Shown here one piece after another: positions 8,589 through 19,326 of a stretch of 64,000 nt of DNA. The notes below the pieces were generated by a model that saw nothing but the letters and a program-made list of their open reading frames with translations, did not search any database and was not told where the DNA came from. The DNA is from Cellulomonas sp. Y8 (GTDB lineage Bacteria; Actinomycetota; Actinomycetes; Actinomycetales; Cellulomonadaceae), in the NCBI RefSeq assembly GCF_008033115.1, contig NZ_CP041203.1, positions 372,001 to 436,000 on the forward strand. The letters run 5' to 3'. The stretch's first letter is position 1. Each line of letters starts with the position of its first letter. The translations under genes were made by a program, and so were the position numbers.

Positions 8589-10196
8589 GCGGTCTGCTCC
8601 TGCGCCTCGCGCGCCGTCAGGGCGGCGTCCGCCGCCCGCAGCACGTCGCGGTCGTTGTACCGGTGGAAGACCCCGGCGATCTCCTGGGTCGGCTCGTGTC
8701 CCTTGCCCGTGATGATGATGGTGTCCAGCTCCGTCGCGAGGTCGAGGGCGTCGTGGATGGCCTGGGTGCGGCTGACGGCCTCGTGCACGTCGGCCAGCGC
8801 GGGGCGCTCCTCGCGCACCCCGTCCAGGATGGCGGCCCGGATGGACGCGGGGTCCTCCGAGCGCGGGTTCTCGTCGGTCACGACCAGCACGTCCGCGAGG
8901 CGGGCGGCGATCCGCCCCATGAGGGGCCCGCTTGCCGCGGTCGCGGTCGCCGTCCGACCCGAAGACGATGACGAGCCGTCCGGGCGTGATCGGCCGCACG
9001 GCCTCCAGCGCCAGGACCAGCGCGTCCGGGGTGTGCGCGTAGTCGACCAGGCACAGCGGACGCGGGCTCGCGCCGCCGCGGCGCTCGATCACGCGCTCCA
9101 TCCGGCCGGGCACGCCCGAGGCGGTGCCGACGGCGTCGATCGCGACGTCCAGCGGCACGCCGGCGCGGTGCGCGAGCACGATCGCCAGCGCGGCGTTCGA
9201 CACGTTGACCAGCCCCGGCAGCGGGCTCGCGGCGCGGTGCCCCGCGCCGTCCGGGCCGCGCAGCGTGAAGGTCGAGCCCACGCCGTCCAGGCCGACGTCG
9301 GCCTCGGTCACGGCCCAGTCGGCCGTCTCCCCCTCCGGGGCGCCGACGTGCGTCGCGACGGTGTCGACGGGGATCTCGGCCTGGTCGGCCAGCCGGCGGC
9401 CCCACTCGTCGTCGACCACCACGACGCCGCGGCGCGCGTGTCCGGCGCGGAACAGCTGCGCCTTCGCGCGGAAGTAGCCCTCCATGTCGCCGTGGAAGTC
9501 CAGGTGGTCGCGCTGCAGGTTCGTGAACCCCGCGACGTCGAGCTCCAGGCCGTTCATCCGGCCGAGCGCGAGCGCGTGCGAGGACACCTCCATGGCGGCG
9601 GCGGTCGCGCCGAGCTCCAGACCGCGGGACAGGATCGACTGCACGACCGGCGCCTCGACCGTGGTGCGGGGGCTCTCGACGGCCTCGTCGCCGATCTTCA
9701 GCTCGACCGTGCCCATGACGATCGTCCGCTCGTGCTGCCGGCGCAGCGCGGCCTCGACGAAGTACATGGTCGTGGTCTTGCCGTTGGTGCCCGTGACGCC
9801 GACGGTGGTCAGGCGGCGGCCCGGGTGGTCGTGCAGCTCGGCGGCCAGGACGCCGGCGATCGCGCGCGGGTCGTCGGTCACCAGCACCGGCAGCGCGCGC
9901 ACGGCGTCGTCCGCGGACGCGGCCAGCACCTCGGCACCGGCCCGGTCCGTGACGACCGCCACGGCGCCGGCGGCCGCGGCCTGCGCCGCGTGGGTCGCGC
10001 CGTGGGTGTGCGCGCCGGGCACGGCGACGAACAGGTCGCCCGGGAGGGCGTCGCCGCTCGCCACGGTGACCCCCGATGTCGCGAGCTCCGCCGGCAGCGC
10101 GGCACCGGCCCTGACGAGCCCGAACGCGTCGGCGAGGTCGGCGACCCGGCGGCTGTGGGGGTGCTCCGGCCGCAGCCGGCCCTGCGGGGACGTCAT
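8585..10196 (-). CDS. murE: MurE, UDP-MurNAc-L-Ala-D-Glu:diamino acid ligase (one apparent frameshift)
   Basis: A Mur ligase that adds the third, diamino, residue of the stem peptide. Visible are the ATP loop GVTGTNGKTTTMYF, the EVSSHAL motif, NLQRDHLDFHG and VDYAHTPDAL. After GSDGDRDRGKR the frame breaks. Removing one C from CCC at 8927-8929 restores PLMGRIAA and leads into TDENPRSEDP and GKGHEPTQ, giving about 536 residues. The substrate-specificity motif is ENPR rather than the DNPR typical of diaminopimelate enzymes. The ATG start has no Shine-Dalgarno but sits 6 nt after a TAGATT element, so murE probably has its own leaderless promoter inside the cluster. Confidence 0.9.
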
Positions 10197-10202
10197 AGGG
10201 AG

Positions 10203-10208
10203 AATCTA
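10203..10208 (-). promoter_or_regulatory. -10 element of a leaderless murE promoter
   Basis: TAGATT read on the minus strand, followed by six bases (CTCCCT) and the murE ATG. It fits the TANNNT-N6-start pattern found at several genes in this window. No convincing -35 is visible. It lies in the 94-bp gap between ftsI and murE. Confidence 0.5.
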
Positions 10209-10290
10209 CCGCGCGGGCCGCGGACGCCCGCGACCGGGCCGGCCGGGCGGGCGGGCGCGGGCGCGACGGTGCTGGTGGCGCGCACGGTGC

Positions 10291-12162
10291 TCACCACGTG
10301 GTCGGGAAGAGCTGCGGCTGCGTCCCGCTGGGGGCGATGCCGAGCTCGGTCAGCGCGTAGCCGGCCACGTCGGAGAACACGGGCGCGGCGACGGTGCCGC
10401 CCCACTCGGACGTCCGCGGGTTGTGCAGGATCACGCTGACGGCGATCGCCGGGTCGTCCGCGGGGGCGACGCCGATGAACGACGCGGTGATGCCCTGGGT
10501 GCCGTCGGCGGCCCAGGCCTGGGCGGTGCCGGTCTTGCCGGCCACCCGGTAGCCCGGGATCGCCGCCGCCGAGCCCGTGCCCTCGTCGACCGCGCTCTCC
10601 ATCATGGTGAGCACCGTCTGGGCGGTCTCGGGCGAGACCACCTGGGTCGTCTCGGCGGCCTGCGACGGGGTGAACGTGCCGTCGGGCTCGGTCCAGCCCT
10701 TGACCAGGTGCGGGGTGACCCGGACGCCGCCGTTGGCGATCGTCGCGAACACGTCCGTCGCCTGCAGCGCGGTCACCGACAGGCCCTGGCCGAACAGGAC
10801 GGCGTACTTGGTGCGGCCGTCCCACTTGTCCGCGTCCCACAGCCGGCCCGCCTGCTCGGCCGGCAGCTCGATGCCCGTCTTCTGGCCGAAGCCGAACTTC
10901 GCCAGGTAGTCGTGGCGCACCTGCTCGGGCAGGTCCTGCCCGATCATCACGGTGCCGGTGTTCGAGGACTCGGCGAGGATGCCGGTCGTCGTCAGCTGCA
11001 TCCCGGCGTGCTCGTGCGAGTCCTTGAACGTCTGCCCGTTGGCCGTCGTGTAGTTGTACGGGACCGTGTACTGCTCGAGCGGGTCGGTGATGCCGGTCTC
11101 GATCGCCGCGGCCATCGTGATGATCTTCGCGGTCGAGCCGGGCTCGAACACGTCGGACACCGCGCTCGACCCGCCCCACAGCGTGTCGTCCGCGCCGGGG
11201 TCGTTCGGGTCGACCGTGCGGGACTCGGCCATCGCGAGCACCTCGCCGGTCTTGATCGCGCTCATCACGATCGTGCCGGAGTCCGAGCCGGTCTTCGCGA
11301 CCTGCTGCTCGATCGCCTGCTGGGCCTTCCACTGGATGTCCGAGTTGATCGTCAGCTGCACGCTGCGGCCGTCGGTCGCGGCGGTCGACTCCTCGAACCC
11401 GCCCGGGATCTGCTGGCCTCCGCGGCCCCGCTCGTACGTCGTCTCCCCGGGCGTGCCCGACAGGTCGGCGTCGAGCGTCGCCTCCAGGCCCTGGGCGCCG
11501 CTCCCCTCGGAGTTGACCCAGCCCAGCAGGTTGCCCGCCAGGTTGCCGTTCGGGTAGACGCGCTCGGCCACCTGCTCGGACGTGATGCCGTTGATCCGCA
11601 GCTCGCGGACCGCCTGCCACACCTCGGGCAGCACGTTCTTCGCGACGTACTTGTAGCCGGCGTCGCCGTCCAGCGTCGCGCCCAGCTCGGCCGCGTTCAC
11701 GCCGAGGATCGGGGCCATCAGCTGCGCGGCGCCGGCCGCGCCCGAGTAGGTGGTGCCGTCCTCCGTCGTCGACCAGGTCTTCACGAGGCGCTGGTTGACC
11801 ACGATGTCGTAGCGGTCGACCGAGGTGGCGAGCACCTCGCCCTCGCTGTCGGTGATCGTGCCGCGCGCCGCCACGAGCTGGGCCGTGGTCAGCCGGCTGG
11901 TCAGCGCCTCCGCCGCGATCGCGTCGCCGCCGACGCCCTGCAGCCAGAGCAGCCGACCGGAGAACACGGTGAGCAGCAGCGCGACGACCACGACCAGCAC
12001 CGTGCGGCGGCGGTCGAGCATCGCGACGCTCGGGCCGCCCGGGCGGGGCGTCCACGGGCCGCGGGGGCCGCGCTGGGTCGGGACCCCGGTCGCCGGGCGC
12101 CGGGCGGGGGTCCGGACCGGGCGGGCGGGCGCGGCGGTGCGCCGGGTGGTGGGCGTGCTCAC
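10291..12162 (-). CDS. ftsI: FtsI, septal class B penicillin-binding protein
   Basis: A 623-residue bitopic transpeptidase that crosslinks septal peptidoglycan as partner of FtsW. A ~50-residue cytoplasmic tail rich in Pro/Arg precedes one membrane helix (~55-75). A PBP dimerisation domain follows, then the transpeptidase domain with all three active-site motifs: STAK (in FEPGSTAKIIT), SSN (in AESSNTGTVMI) and KTG (in VAGKTGTAQAW). The GTG start overlaps the ftsL stop (GTGA at 12159-12162). No PASTA domain is present after the catalytic domain. Confidence 0.96.
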   Translation of the reverse strand: MSTPTTRRTAAPARPVRTPARRPATGVPTQRGPRGPWTPRPGGPSVAMLDRRRTVLVVVVALLLTVFSGRLLWLQGVGGDAIAAEALTSRLTTAQLVAARGTITDSEGEVLATSVDRYDIVVNQRLVKTWSTTEDGTTYSGAAGAAQLMAPILGVNAAELGATLDGDAGYKYVAKNVLPEVWQAVRELRINGITSEQVAERVYPNGNLAGNLLGWVNSEGSGAQGLEATLDADLSGTPGETTYERGRGGQQIPGGFEESTAATDGRSVQLTINSDIQWKAQQAIEQQVAKTGSDSGTIVMSAIKTGEVLAMAESRTVDPNDPGADDTLWGGSSAVSDVFEPGSTAKIITMAAAIETGITDPLEQYTVPYNYTTANGQTFKDSHEHAGMQLTTTGILAESSNTGTVMIGQDLPEQVRHDYLAKFGFGQKTGIELPAEQAGRLWDADKWDGRTKYAVLFGQGLSVTALQATDVFATIANGGVRVTPHLVKGWTEPDGTFTPSQAAETTQVVSPETAQTVLTMMESAVDEGTGSAAAIPGYRVAGKTGTAQAWAADGTQGITASFIGVAPADDPAIAVSVILHNPRTSEWGGTVAAPVFSDVAGYALTELGIAPSGTQPQLFPTTW

Positions 12163-12569
12163 TGCCCGGCCCCGACGTCGCCCTGCACCGTCCCGTCCGC
12201 CAGCCGCAGCCAGCCGGTCGACCCGGCCGGCACCATGCCGAGGCCGGTGGCGGCCTCGGCGAGCTTCGCGGGTGCCTTGTTCGCGTCCAGCTCGGCGGAC
12301 AGCGACTGCTCGTCGCGCGCCAGCTGGGCGAGCTCGACGTCCATCGAGCGCTGCTCGTACGCACCGGCGGCGAGCTGCGTGTTCAGCAGCAGCGCCGCGA
12401 GCAGCGCGCCGGCCAGGATCGCCATGCAGGTGACGACGAACGGCACGTGCGTGCGCGCCTGCGCCGGGGGCCGGACCAGCCGGAGCCGCGGCCGCTCCGG
12501 GGCGGACCGGGGCGCGTCGGACGGGCGGGGGCGGACGCGCGGTGCGCGGACGACCTGCTCGGCGCTCAT
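12159..12569 (-). CDS. ftsL: FtsL-like divisome protein
   Basis: A 136-residue bitopic protein. A basic, proline-rich cytoplasmic tail (1-43) precedes one membrane helix (~44-66). A short extracytoplasmic helical stretch of leucine-zipper type follows ([23 protein letters not shown]). This is the usual build of FtsL, which forms the FtsQLB scaffold. FtsL is poorly conserved, so the call depends on topology and its place between rsmH and ftsI. The ATG is preceded by AGGAGA with good spacing and overlaps the rsmH stop (ATGA). Confidence 0.85.
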   Translation of the reverse strand: MSAEQVVRAPRVRPRPSDAPRSAPERPRLRLVRPPAQARTHVPFVVTCMAILAGALLAALLLNTQLAAGAYEQRSMDVELAQLARDEQSLSAELDANKAPAKLAEAATGLGMVPAGSTGWLRLADGTVQGDVGAGQ

Positions 12570-13687
12570 GCGGTTCTCCTCGGTCCGTTCGGGGTGCGGG
12601 GCGTGCGGGGGCTGCGGCTGCGGTCCGGGCGGCGGGCGCCCGGACCGCCGGTACTGCCGGCGTCGCCCGGGGTGGGGCGCAGGTGCTCGGGGGTGGGGCG
12701 CAGCCGCTCGGCGGCGCGCAGCCGCACGGACTGCGAGCGCGGGTTGCGGGCGAGCTCGGCGGCGTCCGCCTCCTCCGCGCCGCGGGTGAGCAGCCGCAGG
12801 TACGGCGCGTGCGTGTCCGGGACCACCGGGAGCCCGGGCGGGGCGCTGATCTCGGCACCGGCGGCGAACGCGCGCTTGACCAGGCGGTCCTCGAGCGACT
12901 GATACGCCTCCACGACGATCCGGCCGCCGACCACCAGCGACTCGACGGCCGCCGGGATCGCGCGGGCCAGCACCGCCAGCTCGTCGTTCACCTCGATCCG
13001 CAGCGCCTGGAAGGTGCGCTTGGCCGGGTTGCCGCCGGTCTGCCGGGCCGCGGCGGGGATGCCCGCCCGGACCAGGTCGACCAGCTCGGCGGTCCGCTCC
13101 AGCGGGGCCTTCTCCCGAGCCTGCACGATGCGGCGGGCGATCCGGCCGGCGAACCGCTCCTCGCCGTACTCGCGCAGCACCCGGACGAGGTCGGCCTCGT
13201 CGTAGGTGTTGAGTACCTCGGCGGCCGTGCGGCCGCGCGTCGGGTCCATCCGCATGTCCAGCGGCGCGTCCTGCGCGTACGCGAAGCCGCGCTCGGCCTC
13301 GTCGAGCTGCAGCGAGGACACGCCGAGGTCCATCAGCACGCCCTGCACGCCGGGCAGGCCCAGGCGCTCGACGACCTCGGGGATCTCGTCGTAGACCGCG
13401 TGCACCGGGGTGAACCGGTCGCCGAACGGCGCGAGCCGCGCCGAGGCCAGCCGCAGCGCCTGCGGGTCGCGGTCGATGCCGACCACCCGCACGTGCGGCA
13501 GCGCGGACAGCACGCCCTCGGTGTGGCCGCCCATGCCGAGCGTCGCGTCGACCAGGACCGAGCCGGGCTCCGCCAGGGCGGGGGCGAGCAGGTCGATGCA
13601 GCGCTGCAGCAGCACCGGGAGGTGGCGGGAGGCGGCGTCGCGCTCCGGGCGGGCGGGCTGGTCGGGCAGCTCGGGCGCGTCGGGCAC
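12566..13687 (-). CDS. rsmH: RsmH, 16S rRNA m4C1402 methyltransferase
   Basis: A 373-residue SAM-dependent enzyme (formerly MraW) that N4-methylates C1402 of 16S rRNA. It begins [13 protein letters not shown] and has the SAM loop [36 protein letters not shown] and the C-terminal [10 protein letters not shown] typical of the family. The last ~45 residues form a low-complexity Arg/Pro tail. The GTG start (13687) has a strong purine-rich site (GGAGGAAGGAG) upstream. It is the second gene of the dcw cluster. Confidence 0.96.
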   Translation of the reverse strand: MPDAPELPDQPARPERDAASRHLPVLLQRCIDLLAPALAEPGSVLVDATLGMGGHTEGVLSALPHVRVVGIDRDPQALRLASARLAPFGDRFTPVHAVYDEIPEVVERLGLPGVQGVLMDLGVSSLQLDEAERGFAYAQDAPLDMRMDPTRGRTAAEVLNTYDEADLVRVLREYGEERFAGRIARRIVQAREKAPLERTAELVDLVRAGIPAAARQTGGNPAKRTFQALRIEVNDELAVLARAIPAAVESLVVGGRIVVEAYQSLEDRLVKRAFAAGAEISAPPGLPVVPDTHAPYLRLLTRGAEEADAAELARNPRSQSVRLRAAERLRPTPEHLRPTPGDAGSTGGPGARRPDRSRSPRTPRTPNGPRRTA

Positions 13688-13720
13688 GGGGGTCTCCTTC
13701 CTCCGGGTGGTGCGGCTGCG

Positions 13721-13759
13721 TGGTGCGGGTGGGTGGTGCGGGTGGGTGGTGCGGGTGGT
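13721..13759. repeat. 13-bp direct tandem repeat (3 units)
   Basis: The unit TGGTGCGGGTGGG occurs at 13721-13733 and 13734-13746, and with one change at 13747-13759. It lies in the 238-bp gap between mraZ and rsmH. No coding role is evident. Confidence 0.8.
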
Positions 13760-13823
13760 GCTTCGTGGGGCACGGGGGTGGTCGGGCGGCCCCTCCGCCG
13801 TCCGACCAGATCCCCCACCGGCC

Positions 13824-13850
13824 CTCTGACGCCGGGGAAGTGCGTCAGAG
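13824..13850. promoter_or_regulatory. Perfect inverted repeat between mraZ and rsmH
   Basis: CTCTGACGC and GCGTCAGAG are perfect 9-bp arms around a 9-base loop. It could be a protein operator (TGACGC-N9-GCGTCA core) or an RNA hairpin in the mraZ-rsmH message. No U-tract follows, so a classical terminator is less likely. Confidence 0.5.
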
Positions 13851-13875
13851 CTGCCGGGGGGAGGTCTCGCCGGGC

Positions 13876-13913
13876 GGTGGTGCTGGGTGGTGCGGGTGGT
13901 GCTGGGTGGTGCG
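13876..13913. repeat. 19-bp direct tandem repeat (2 perfect units)
   Basis: GGTGGTGCTGGGTGGTGCG occurs twice back to back just after the mraZ stop. Its composition resembles the 13-bp repeat at 13721, so the whole mraZ-rsmH spacer is built from GGTGGTGC-type sequence. Confidence 0.8.
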
Positions 13914-13925
13914 GCGTCGTGCGGG

Positions 13926-14399
13926 TCAGAAGGCGCCGGGGAAGACCTCCTCCGCCGTCTCGGCGTACCCGGCCTCCTGCTCCGCCAGGTACGTCTCCCA
14001 CGCCTGCAGGTCCCAGACCTCGACCCGGGTGCCGGCGCCGATCACGGCGACGTCCCGGTCGAGCCCCGCGTAGGAGCGCAGCATCGGGGGGATCGAGATG
14101 CGTCCCTGCTTGTCGGGCGTCTCGTCCGAGGCGCCCGACAGGAACACGCGGAGGTAGTCGCGGGCCTGCTTGCTGGTCACGGGGGCCTGGCGCAGCTTGT
14201 CGTGCATCCGCGCGAACTCGTCGAGCGGCAGCAGGAACAGGCAGCGGTCCTGGCCCCGGGTCATGACCAGACCCTGGGCGAGCTGGGGGCGGAACTTGGC
14301 CGGGAGGATCAGCCGCCCCTTCTCGTCCAGCTTCGGGGTGTGCGTCCCGAGGAAGGGCACGGAAGAGCCGAGCCCGGCCAGCGCCTGCTCGAACCCCAC
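13926..14399 (-). CDS. mraZ: MraZ, dcw transcriptional regulator
   Basis: A 157-residue protein with two SpoVT/AbrB-like MraZ half-domains: [22 protein letters not shown] in the first and [21 protein letters not shown] in the second. MraZ forms ring oligomers and binds spaced direct repeats upstream of its own operon. I chose the GTG at 14399 because GGGAGG lies 8 nt upstream. This gives a 14-residue extension over the more usual start just before FLGTHT, where another GTG exists. It is the first gene of the dcw cluster, and three matching repeats lie 52-78 bp upstream. Confidence 0.93.
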   Translation of the reverse strand: MGFEQALAGLGSSVPFLGTHTPKLDEKGRLILPAKFRPQLAQGLVMTRGQDRCLFLLPLDEFARMHDKLRQAPVTSKQARDYLRVFLSGASDETPDKQGRISIPPMLRSYAGLDRDVAVIGAGTRVEVWDLQAWETYLAEQEAGYAETAEEVFPGAF

Positions 14400-14451
14400 G
14401 TCGTCCACCTCCCCCGGACCGCGCGCACAGGCACCCCTCGGCACCCGATGG

Positions 14452-14477
14452 CTCCACGGTACTCCACTTCGCTCCAC
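14452..14477 (-). promoter_or_regulatory. MraZ box: three GTGGAG direct repeats, 10-bp period
   Basis: On the minus strand GTGGAG occurs at 14477-14472, 14467-14462 and 14457-14452, each separated by 4 bp. MraZ proteins are known to bind direct repeats of short GTG/TGGG-type elements with about one helical turn spacing. TACCGT between repeats two and three could be the -10 of the mraZ promoter, so binding would block it. Confidence 0.75.
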
Positions 14478-14538
14478 CCGCTCGGGAGGAGTTCGCGGCA
14501 GGCGGGTGAAGTTCTTGCGTCGCCGCAGGTCAGCGCAG

Positions 14539-14554
14539 GTGGAGCGAGGTGGAG
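14539..14554 (+). promoter_or_regulatory. Mirrored MraZ-type repeat pair facing moxR
   Basis: GTGGAG at 14539-14544 and 14549-14554 on the plus strand has the same 10-bp period as the mraZ repeats but the opposite direction. Within the same 415-bp divergent gap a 12-bp direct repeat (CGCAGGTCAGCG) occurs at 14524-14535 and 14638-14649. The rest of 14400-14814 shows no gene. Confidence 0.45.
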
Positions 14555-14814
14555 GGTCGAGGGGGCGGGGCGGGCCCCGGCGGGTCGCGCCGGCCGTCCC
14601 GGCGAGCGCGGCCTCGCTGGCCCGGGTGTGCCGTCTTCGCAGGTCAGCGAGCGTGTACGACCGGCGGGACGCGACAGGCACCCCGGTCCGGGGAGGAAGG
14701 TGGAGGGCCCCGGGGTGGTCCGGGTGGGGGGAAGTGGGGAGTCCGGGTGCACGTTCACCTCCCGCCCGGGGTCGGCGCCGCTTAGGCTTCCCCCAGTCGA
14801 CCGAGGGGGTCCCC

Positions 14815-15818
<1,004 letters not shown>

Positions 15819-15819
<1 letters not shown>

Positions 15820-17039
15820 TGCGCCTGCGCCCGACCCGACGCGGCGTGGGCCTCGTGGTCCTCGGCCTGGCCGTGGGCGCGACCGGCACCGCCTTCGGGT
15901 CGACGGACCTGCTGACGATCGGCACGCTCCCGGTGCTGCTGGTGGTGCTCGGGATGCTCGCGGTCGGCGTCGTCGACCCCGGCCGCGGCCAGGGCCTGCG
16001 CACCCGGCGCACCGTCCAGCCCGACCCGGTGCACGTCGGCCGCACCGCCGACGTGCAGGTGGAGGTGGGGCTCGCGCGCGGCGCGTCCCGGGCGCGGCTC
16101 ACCGACCTCCAGCTGCGCGAGCAGGCCGCCGTCGAGCTGTCCGGCGGCCGGCCGCTGCGCGCCACGGTCGCGCGCGAGCCCCGCGCCGTCCGGCTGCGCT
16201 ACCCCGTGCAGGCGACCCGCCGCGGCCGGTGGGCGCTCGGCCCGCTCGTCGTGACCCGCACCGACCCGTTCGGCGTCGCCCGGGTCCGCGCCACCCTCGG
16301 CGCGCGCGAGACCGTCACCGTGTGGCCCTCGGTCGTCGACCTGCCGGTCCCGCGGGAGCTGCTGGTCGCGGAGCCCGAGCGGTCCGTCGTCGGCGCCCGG
16401 TCGCCGGCCCCCGACGACGCCGCGCTCCGCGACTACCGGGTCGGCGACGACCTGCGGCGCGTGCACTGGCCGAGCAGCGCCCGCCGCGGCGAGCTGGTCG
16501 TCCGGTCCGACGAGCGGGCCGGCATGCGCCCGGTCACCGTGCTGCTCGACCAGCCCGCGCCCGGCGAGGCTCTCGAGTGGTGCATCTCCCTGGCCGCCTC
16601 GGTCGCGCTCGCGACCCACGCCGCCGGCCACCCCACCCACCTGCTGACCGGCACCGCCGCCGACGACCCGCACGCCGCCCGGCTCGAGGCGCCCGGCCGC
16701 CAGCAGCTGCTGGACTCGACCGTCGACCTGACCGGGCAGCCCGACGCCGCAGCCGCGGAGGCCGCGCTGCTCGCGGAGATCCGCGGGCTCGACGACGCGG
16801 ACGGCGGCTCCGGGCTGGTGATCGCCGTGCTCGGCCCGCAGGGCCCCGCCGGCCGCGCCGCGCTCGCCGGGGTGAGCCAGACCCGCCCGGGCTGGGCGCT
16901 CGTCCGCGGGGCGGACGACGACGAGAGGGCGACCGCGACGGCCCGCCAGCTGCGCCGCGCCGGGTGGCGCGTCGTGCAGGCCGAGCCCGGAGCCGACCTC
17001 GAGGCCACCTGGTGGCGGCTCACGGGCGGTGCGGCGTGA
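15819..17039 (+). CDS. DUF58 domain membrane protein (MoxR partner)
   Basis: A 406-residue protein with two N-terminal membrane helices (~11-50), a beta-rich domain, and the DUF58 signature DYRVGDDLRRVHWPSSARRGELVVR at ~205-230, followed by a VWA-like fold. DUF58 proteins sit next to MoxR ATPases and are thought to be their adaptor or client. The ATG overlaps the moxR stop and the TGA overlaps the next start (GTGA), so the three genes are one translational unit. Confidence 0.88.
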
Positions 17040-19282
17040 GCGGCGGCGCGGCCCTGCGTCGCGGGTGGCGCTCCCCCGCCGCCACCGCGCTGACCGCCGT
17101 CGCGACCTGCACCGCGCTCGGTTCGCTGTCCGGGCTGCTCGCCGGCGGCACCTGGGTGCTGCACGCGGTGCTCGCCGTCGCCGGCGCCGCGCTCGTCGTG
17201 GGCGGCACCCGAAGCCTCACCCGCTCCACCTGGCTGCCGTCGCTCGTCGGGCTCGTGGTCGCCGCGTACGCGCTGCTGGCCTTCTACGCCACGCCCCCGG
17301 GCGGCAACCCGCTCCTGGTCGGGCCCGGCACGATCCAGCACACCGGCCAGCTCCTGCAGCAGGCGGCCCAGCTCATCGAGACCTCGGTCGTGCCGATGGC
17401 GGTGTGGCCGCCCGTCGAGCTCATCCTCGTCGCCGCGGCGGTCCTGGTCTTCCTCGCGGCCGACCTGCTCGCCGTCGGGTGCGGCATGCCCGCGCTCACC
17501 GGCATCGCCTACGTCGCCATGTGGACCCCGGCCGTCGTCCTCGGCTTCCCCGGCAGCACCTGGGCGCTCGCCGCGACCGGGTTCTGCTACCTGCTGCTGC
17601 TGGCGCTCGCGCAGCCGCCGGTGTCGCGCGACCGCACCGGACGGCGCGCCGGCGTCGTGCTGGCCGGCGCCGCGGGGCTCGTCGCCGTGACGCTCGCCGC
17701 CGGCCCGGCGGTGTCCGCCGTGCCCGCGTGGTCGTGGGTCGACCTGCCGGACGTCGGGACCGGCGCGGTCGGCCCGGTCCGGCTCGCCGACGACCTCGAC
17801 CTGCGCGAGAGCCTCCGCGACCAGTCGTCGCAGGTCGTGCTCAGCTACACCGTCGAGCGCGTCGACGACGAGGCCGAGGGGCCTGCCGCCACCGCGTCGC
17901 TGGTCGGGCCGCTGCGGTCGTTCACCCTGCGCGACTTCGACGGCCGGTCCTGGCAGCGCGAGCCCGCCGACGACCTGGCCGAGTGGGACCCCGACGGGCT
18001 GCTCGCCTCCGACCCGTCGCTGGTCGGCGCGGCTCCGGACGGCGGCCGCGGCACCCTCACCGACGTCCAGGTCCGGATCGGCGCCCTCCGCGAGCAGCGC
18101 CTGCCCGTCAGCACGTTCCCGCGCACGGTGCAGATCGACGGGCCGTGGACCTACGACGCCGCCCGGGACGAGGTGGTCAGCCGGAGCCGCACCGAGGCGG
18201 GCAGCGGCTACGAGATGCTCGTCGAGGTCCCCGACCTCAGCCCGGACCTGCTGCGCGCCGCGACCGGCGACGTACCGGAGGACGTCCAGACCTACCTCGA
18301 GGTCCCCGAGACCGAGCACGGCGACGACCTGCGCGCCCTCGCCGTCGAGCTCACCGACGACGCGGCCACCCCCTACGACCAGGCGCTCGCCCTGCAGACC
18401 TACTTCCGGGACGGCACCCAGTTCCGGTACGACACCTCGATCGAGCCGGGCGACAGCGACGACGCCGTGTGGGACTTCCTGCAGAGCCGCCGCGGGTACT
18501 GCGTCCAGTTCGCGACCTCGATGACGGTCCTCGCGCGCACCCTCGGCATCCCGGCGCGGCTCGGGGTCGGCTTCCTGCCCGGCGAGCTCGGCACCGACCG
18601 CACCTACCGGGTCACCGGCGCGGACGCGCACGCCTGGCCCGAGCTGTACTTCCCCGGCACGGGCTGGGTCCGGTTCGAGCCGACCCCCGCGGTGCAGACC
18701 GGCCCGCCGCCGTCCTGGAGCAACCCGTTCAGCGCCGCCGCCCCGACGACCGCCCCCACCGCCGGCGCCCCGCAGACCACGAGCACCCCGAGCGCCGCCG
18801 CCACCACCGCCGCCCCGCAGGACCAGGGCGGGCTGCCGGGCGTGGTCGCGAACCCGCGCACCCGGGGTCCGCTGATCGCGGTGGTCGCCCTGCTGGTCGT
18901 GGCGACCGCCCTCGCCGCCGTGCTGGCGGTGCGCCGACGTCGCCGGCCCGCGCTCCGACTCGCGCCCGAGGTCGCCTGGCGCCGGCTCCGCGACCGGCTC
19001 CGGCGCGCGGGCATCACGTGGTCCGACTCCCGCACGCCGCGGCAGGCGGTCGCGGCGATCCGGTCCCAGGTCCAGGCGCGCCGCAGCCGCCCGCTCGGCC
19101 CGGAGGCCGACCGCGCGCTGGTGGCGCTGGCGGCCGCGCTGGAGCGCGAGCGCTACGCCCCCGACCCGGTGGACGACGACCCGGAGGAGCTCCAGGCGTG
19201 GGTCGCGGCCGTGCTGACCGACGTGAGCACCCGCGCTGCGGGCGACCGACCCGCCGCGGGCACGCGCCCGGCCGAGGCCTGA
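17036..19282 (+). CDS. Membrane transglutaminase-like protein
   Basis: A 748-residue protein. About six membrane helices occupy the first ~220 residues, then a large extracytoplasmic part with a transglutaminase-like domain at ~455-570. The likely catalytic residues are Cys in GYCVQFATSM, His in DAHAWPELYFPGTGW and an Asp nearby. A Thr/Ala/Pro-rich linker leads to a final membrane helix (~625-645) and a ~100-residue cytoplasmic tail. The architecture is that of TgpA-type proteins of the MoxR-DUF58-TG operon. The reaction is not established. The GTG start overlaps the DUF58 stop. Confidence 0.88.
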   Translation: MSGGAALRRGWRSPAATALTAVATCTALGSLSGLLAGGTWVLHAVLAVAGAALVVGGTRSLTRSTWLPSLVGLVVAAYALLAFYATPPGGNPLLVGPGTIQHTGQLLQQAAQLIETSVVPMAVWPPVELILVAAAVLVFLAADLLAVGCGMPALTGIAYVAMWTPAVVLGFPGSTWALAATGFCYLLLLALAQPPVSRDRTGRRAGVVLAGAAGLVAVTLAAGPAVSAVPAWSWVDLPDVGTGAVGPVRLADDLDLRESLRDQSSQVVLSYTVERVDDEAEGPAATASLVGPLRSFTLRDFDGRSWQREPADDLAEWDPDGLLASDPSLVGAAPDGGRGTLTDVQVRIGALREQRLPVSTFPRTVQIDGPWTYDAARDEVVSRSRTEAGSGYEMLVEVPDLSPDLLRAATGDVPEDVQTYLEVPETEHGDDLRALAVELTDDAATPYDQALALQTYFRDGTQFRYDTSIEPGDSDDAVWDFLQSRRGYCVQFATSMTVLARTLGIPARLGVGFLPGELGTDRTYRVTGADAHAWPELYFPGTGWVRFEPTPAVQTGPPPSWSNPFSAAAPTTAPTAGAPQTTSTPSAAATTAAPQDQGGLPGVVANPRTRGPLIAVVALLVVATALAAVLAVRRRRRPALRLAPEVAWRRLRDRLRRAGITWSDSRTPRQAVAAIRSQVQARRSRPLGPEADRALVALAAALERERYAPDPVDDDPEELQAWVAAVLTDVSTRAAGDRPAAGTRPAEA

Positions 19283-19326
19283 GGCGAGCGAGCACCCGCC
19301 CTCGCGCCCCGCGCCGCCACCCGCGC

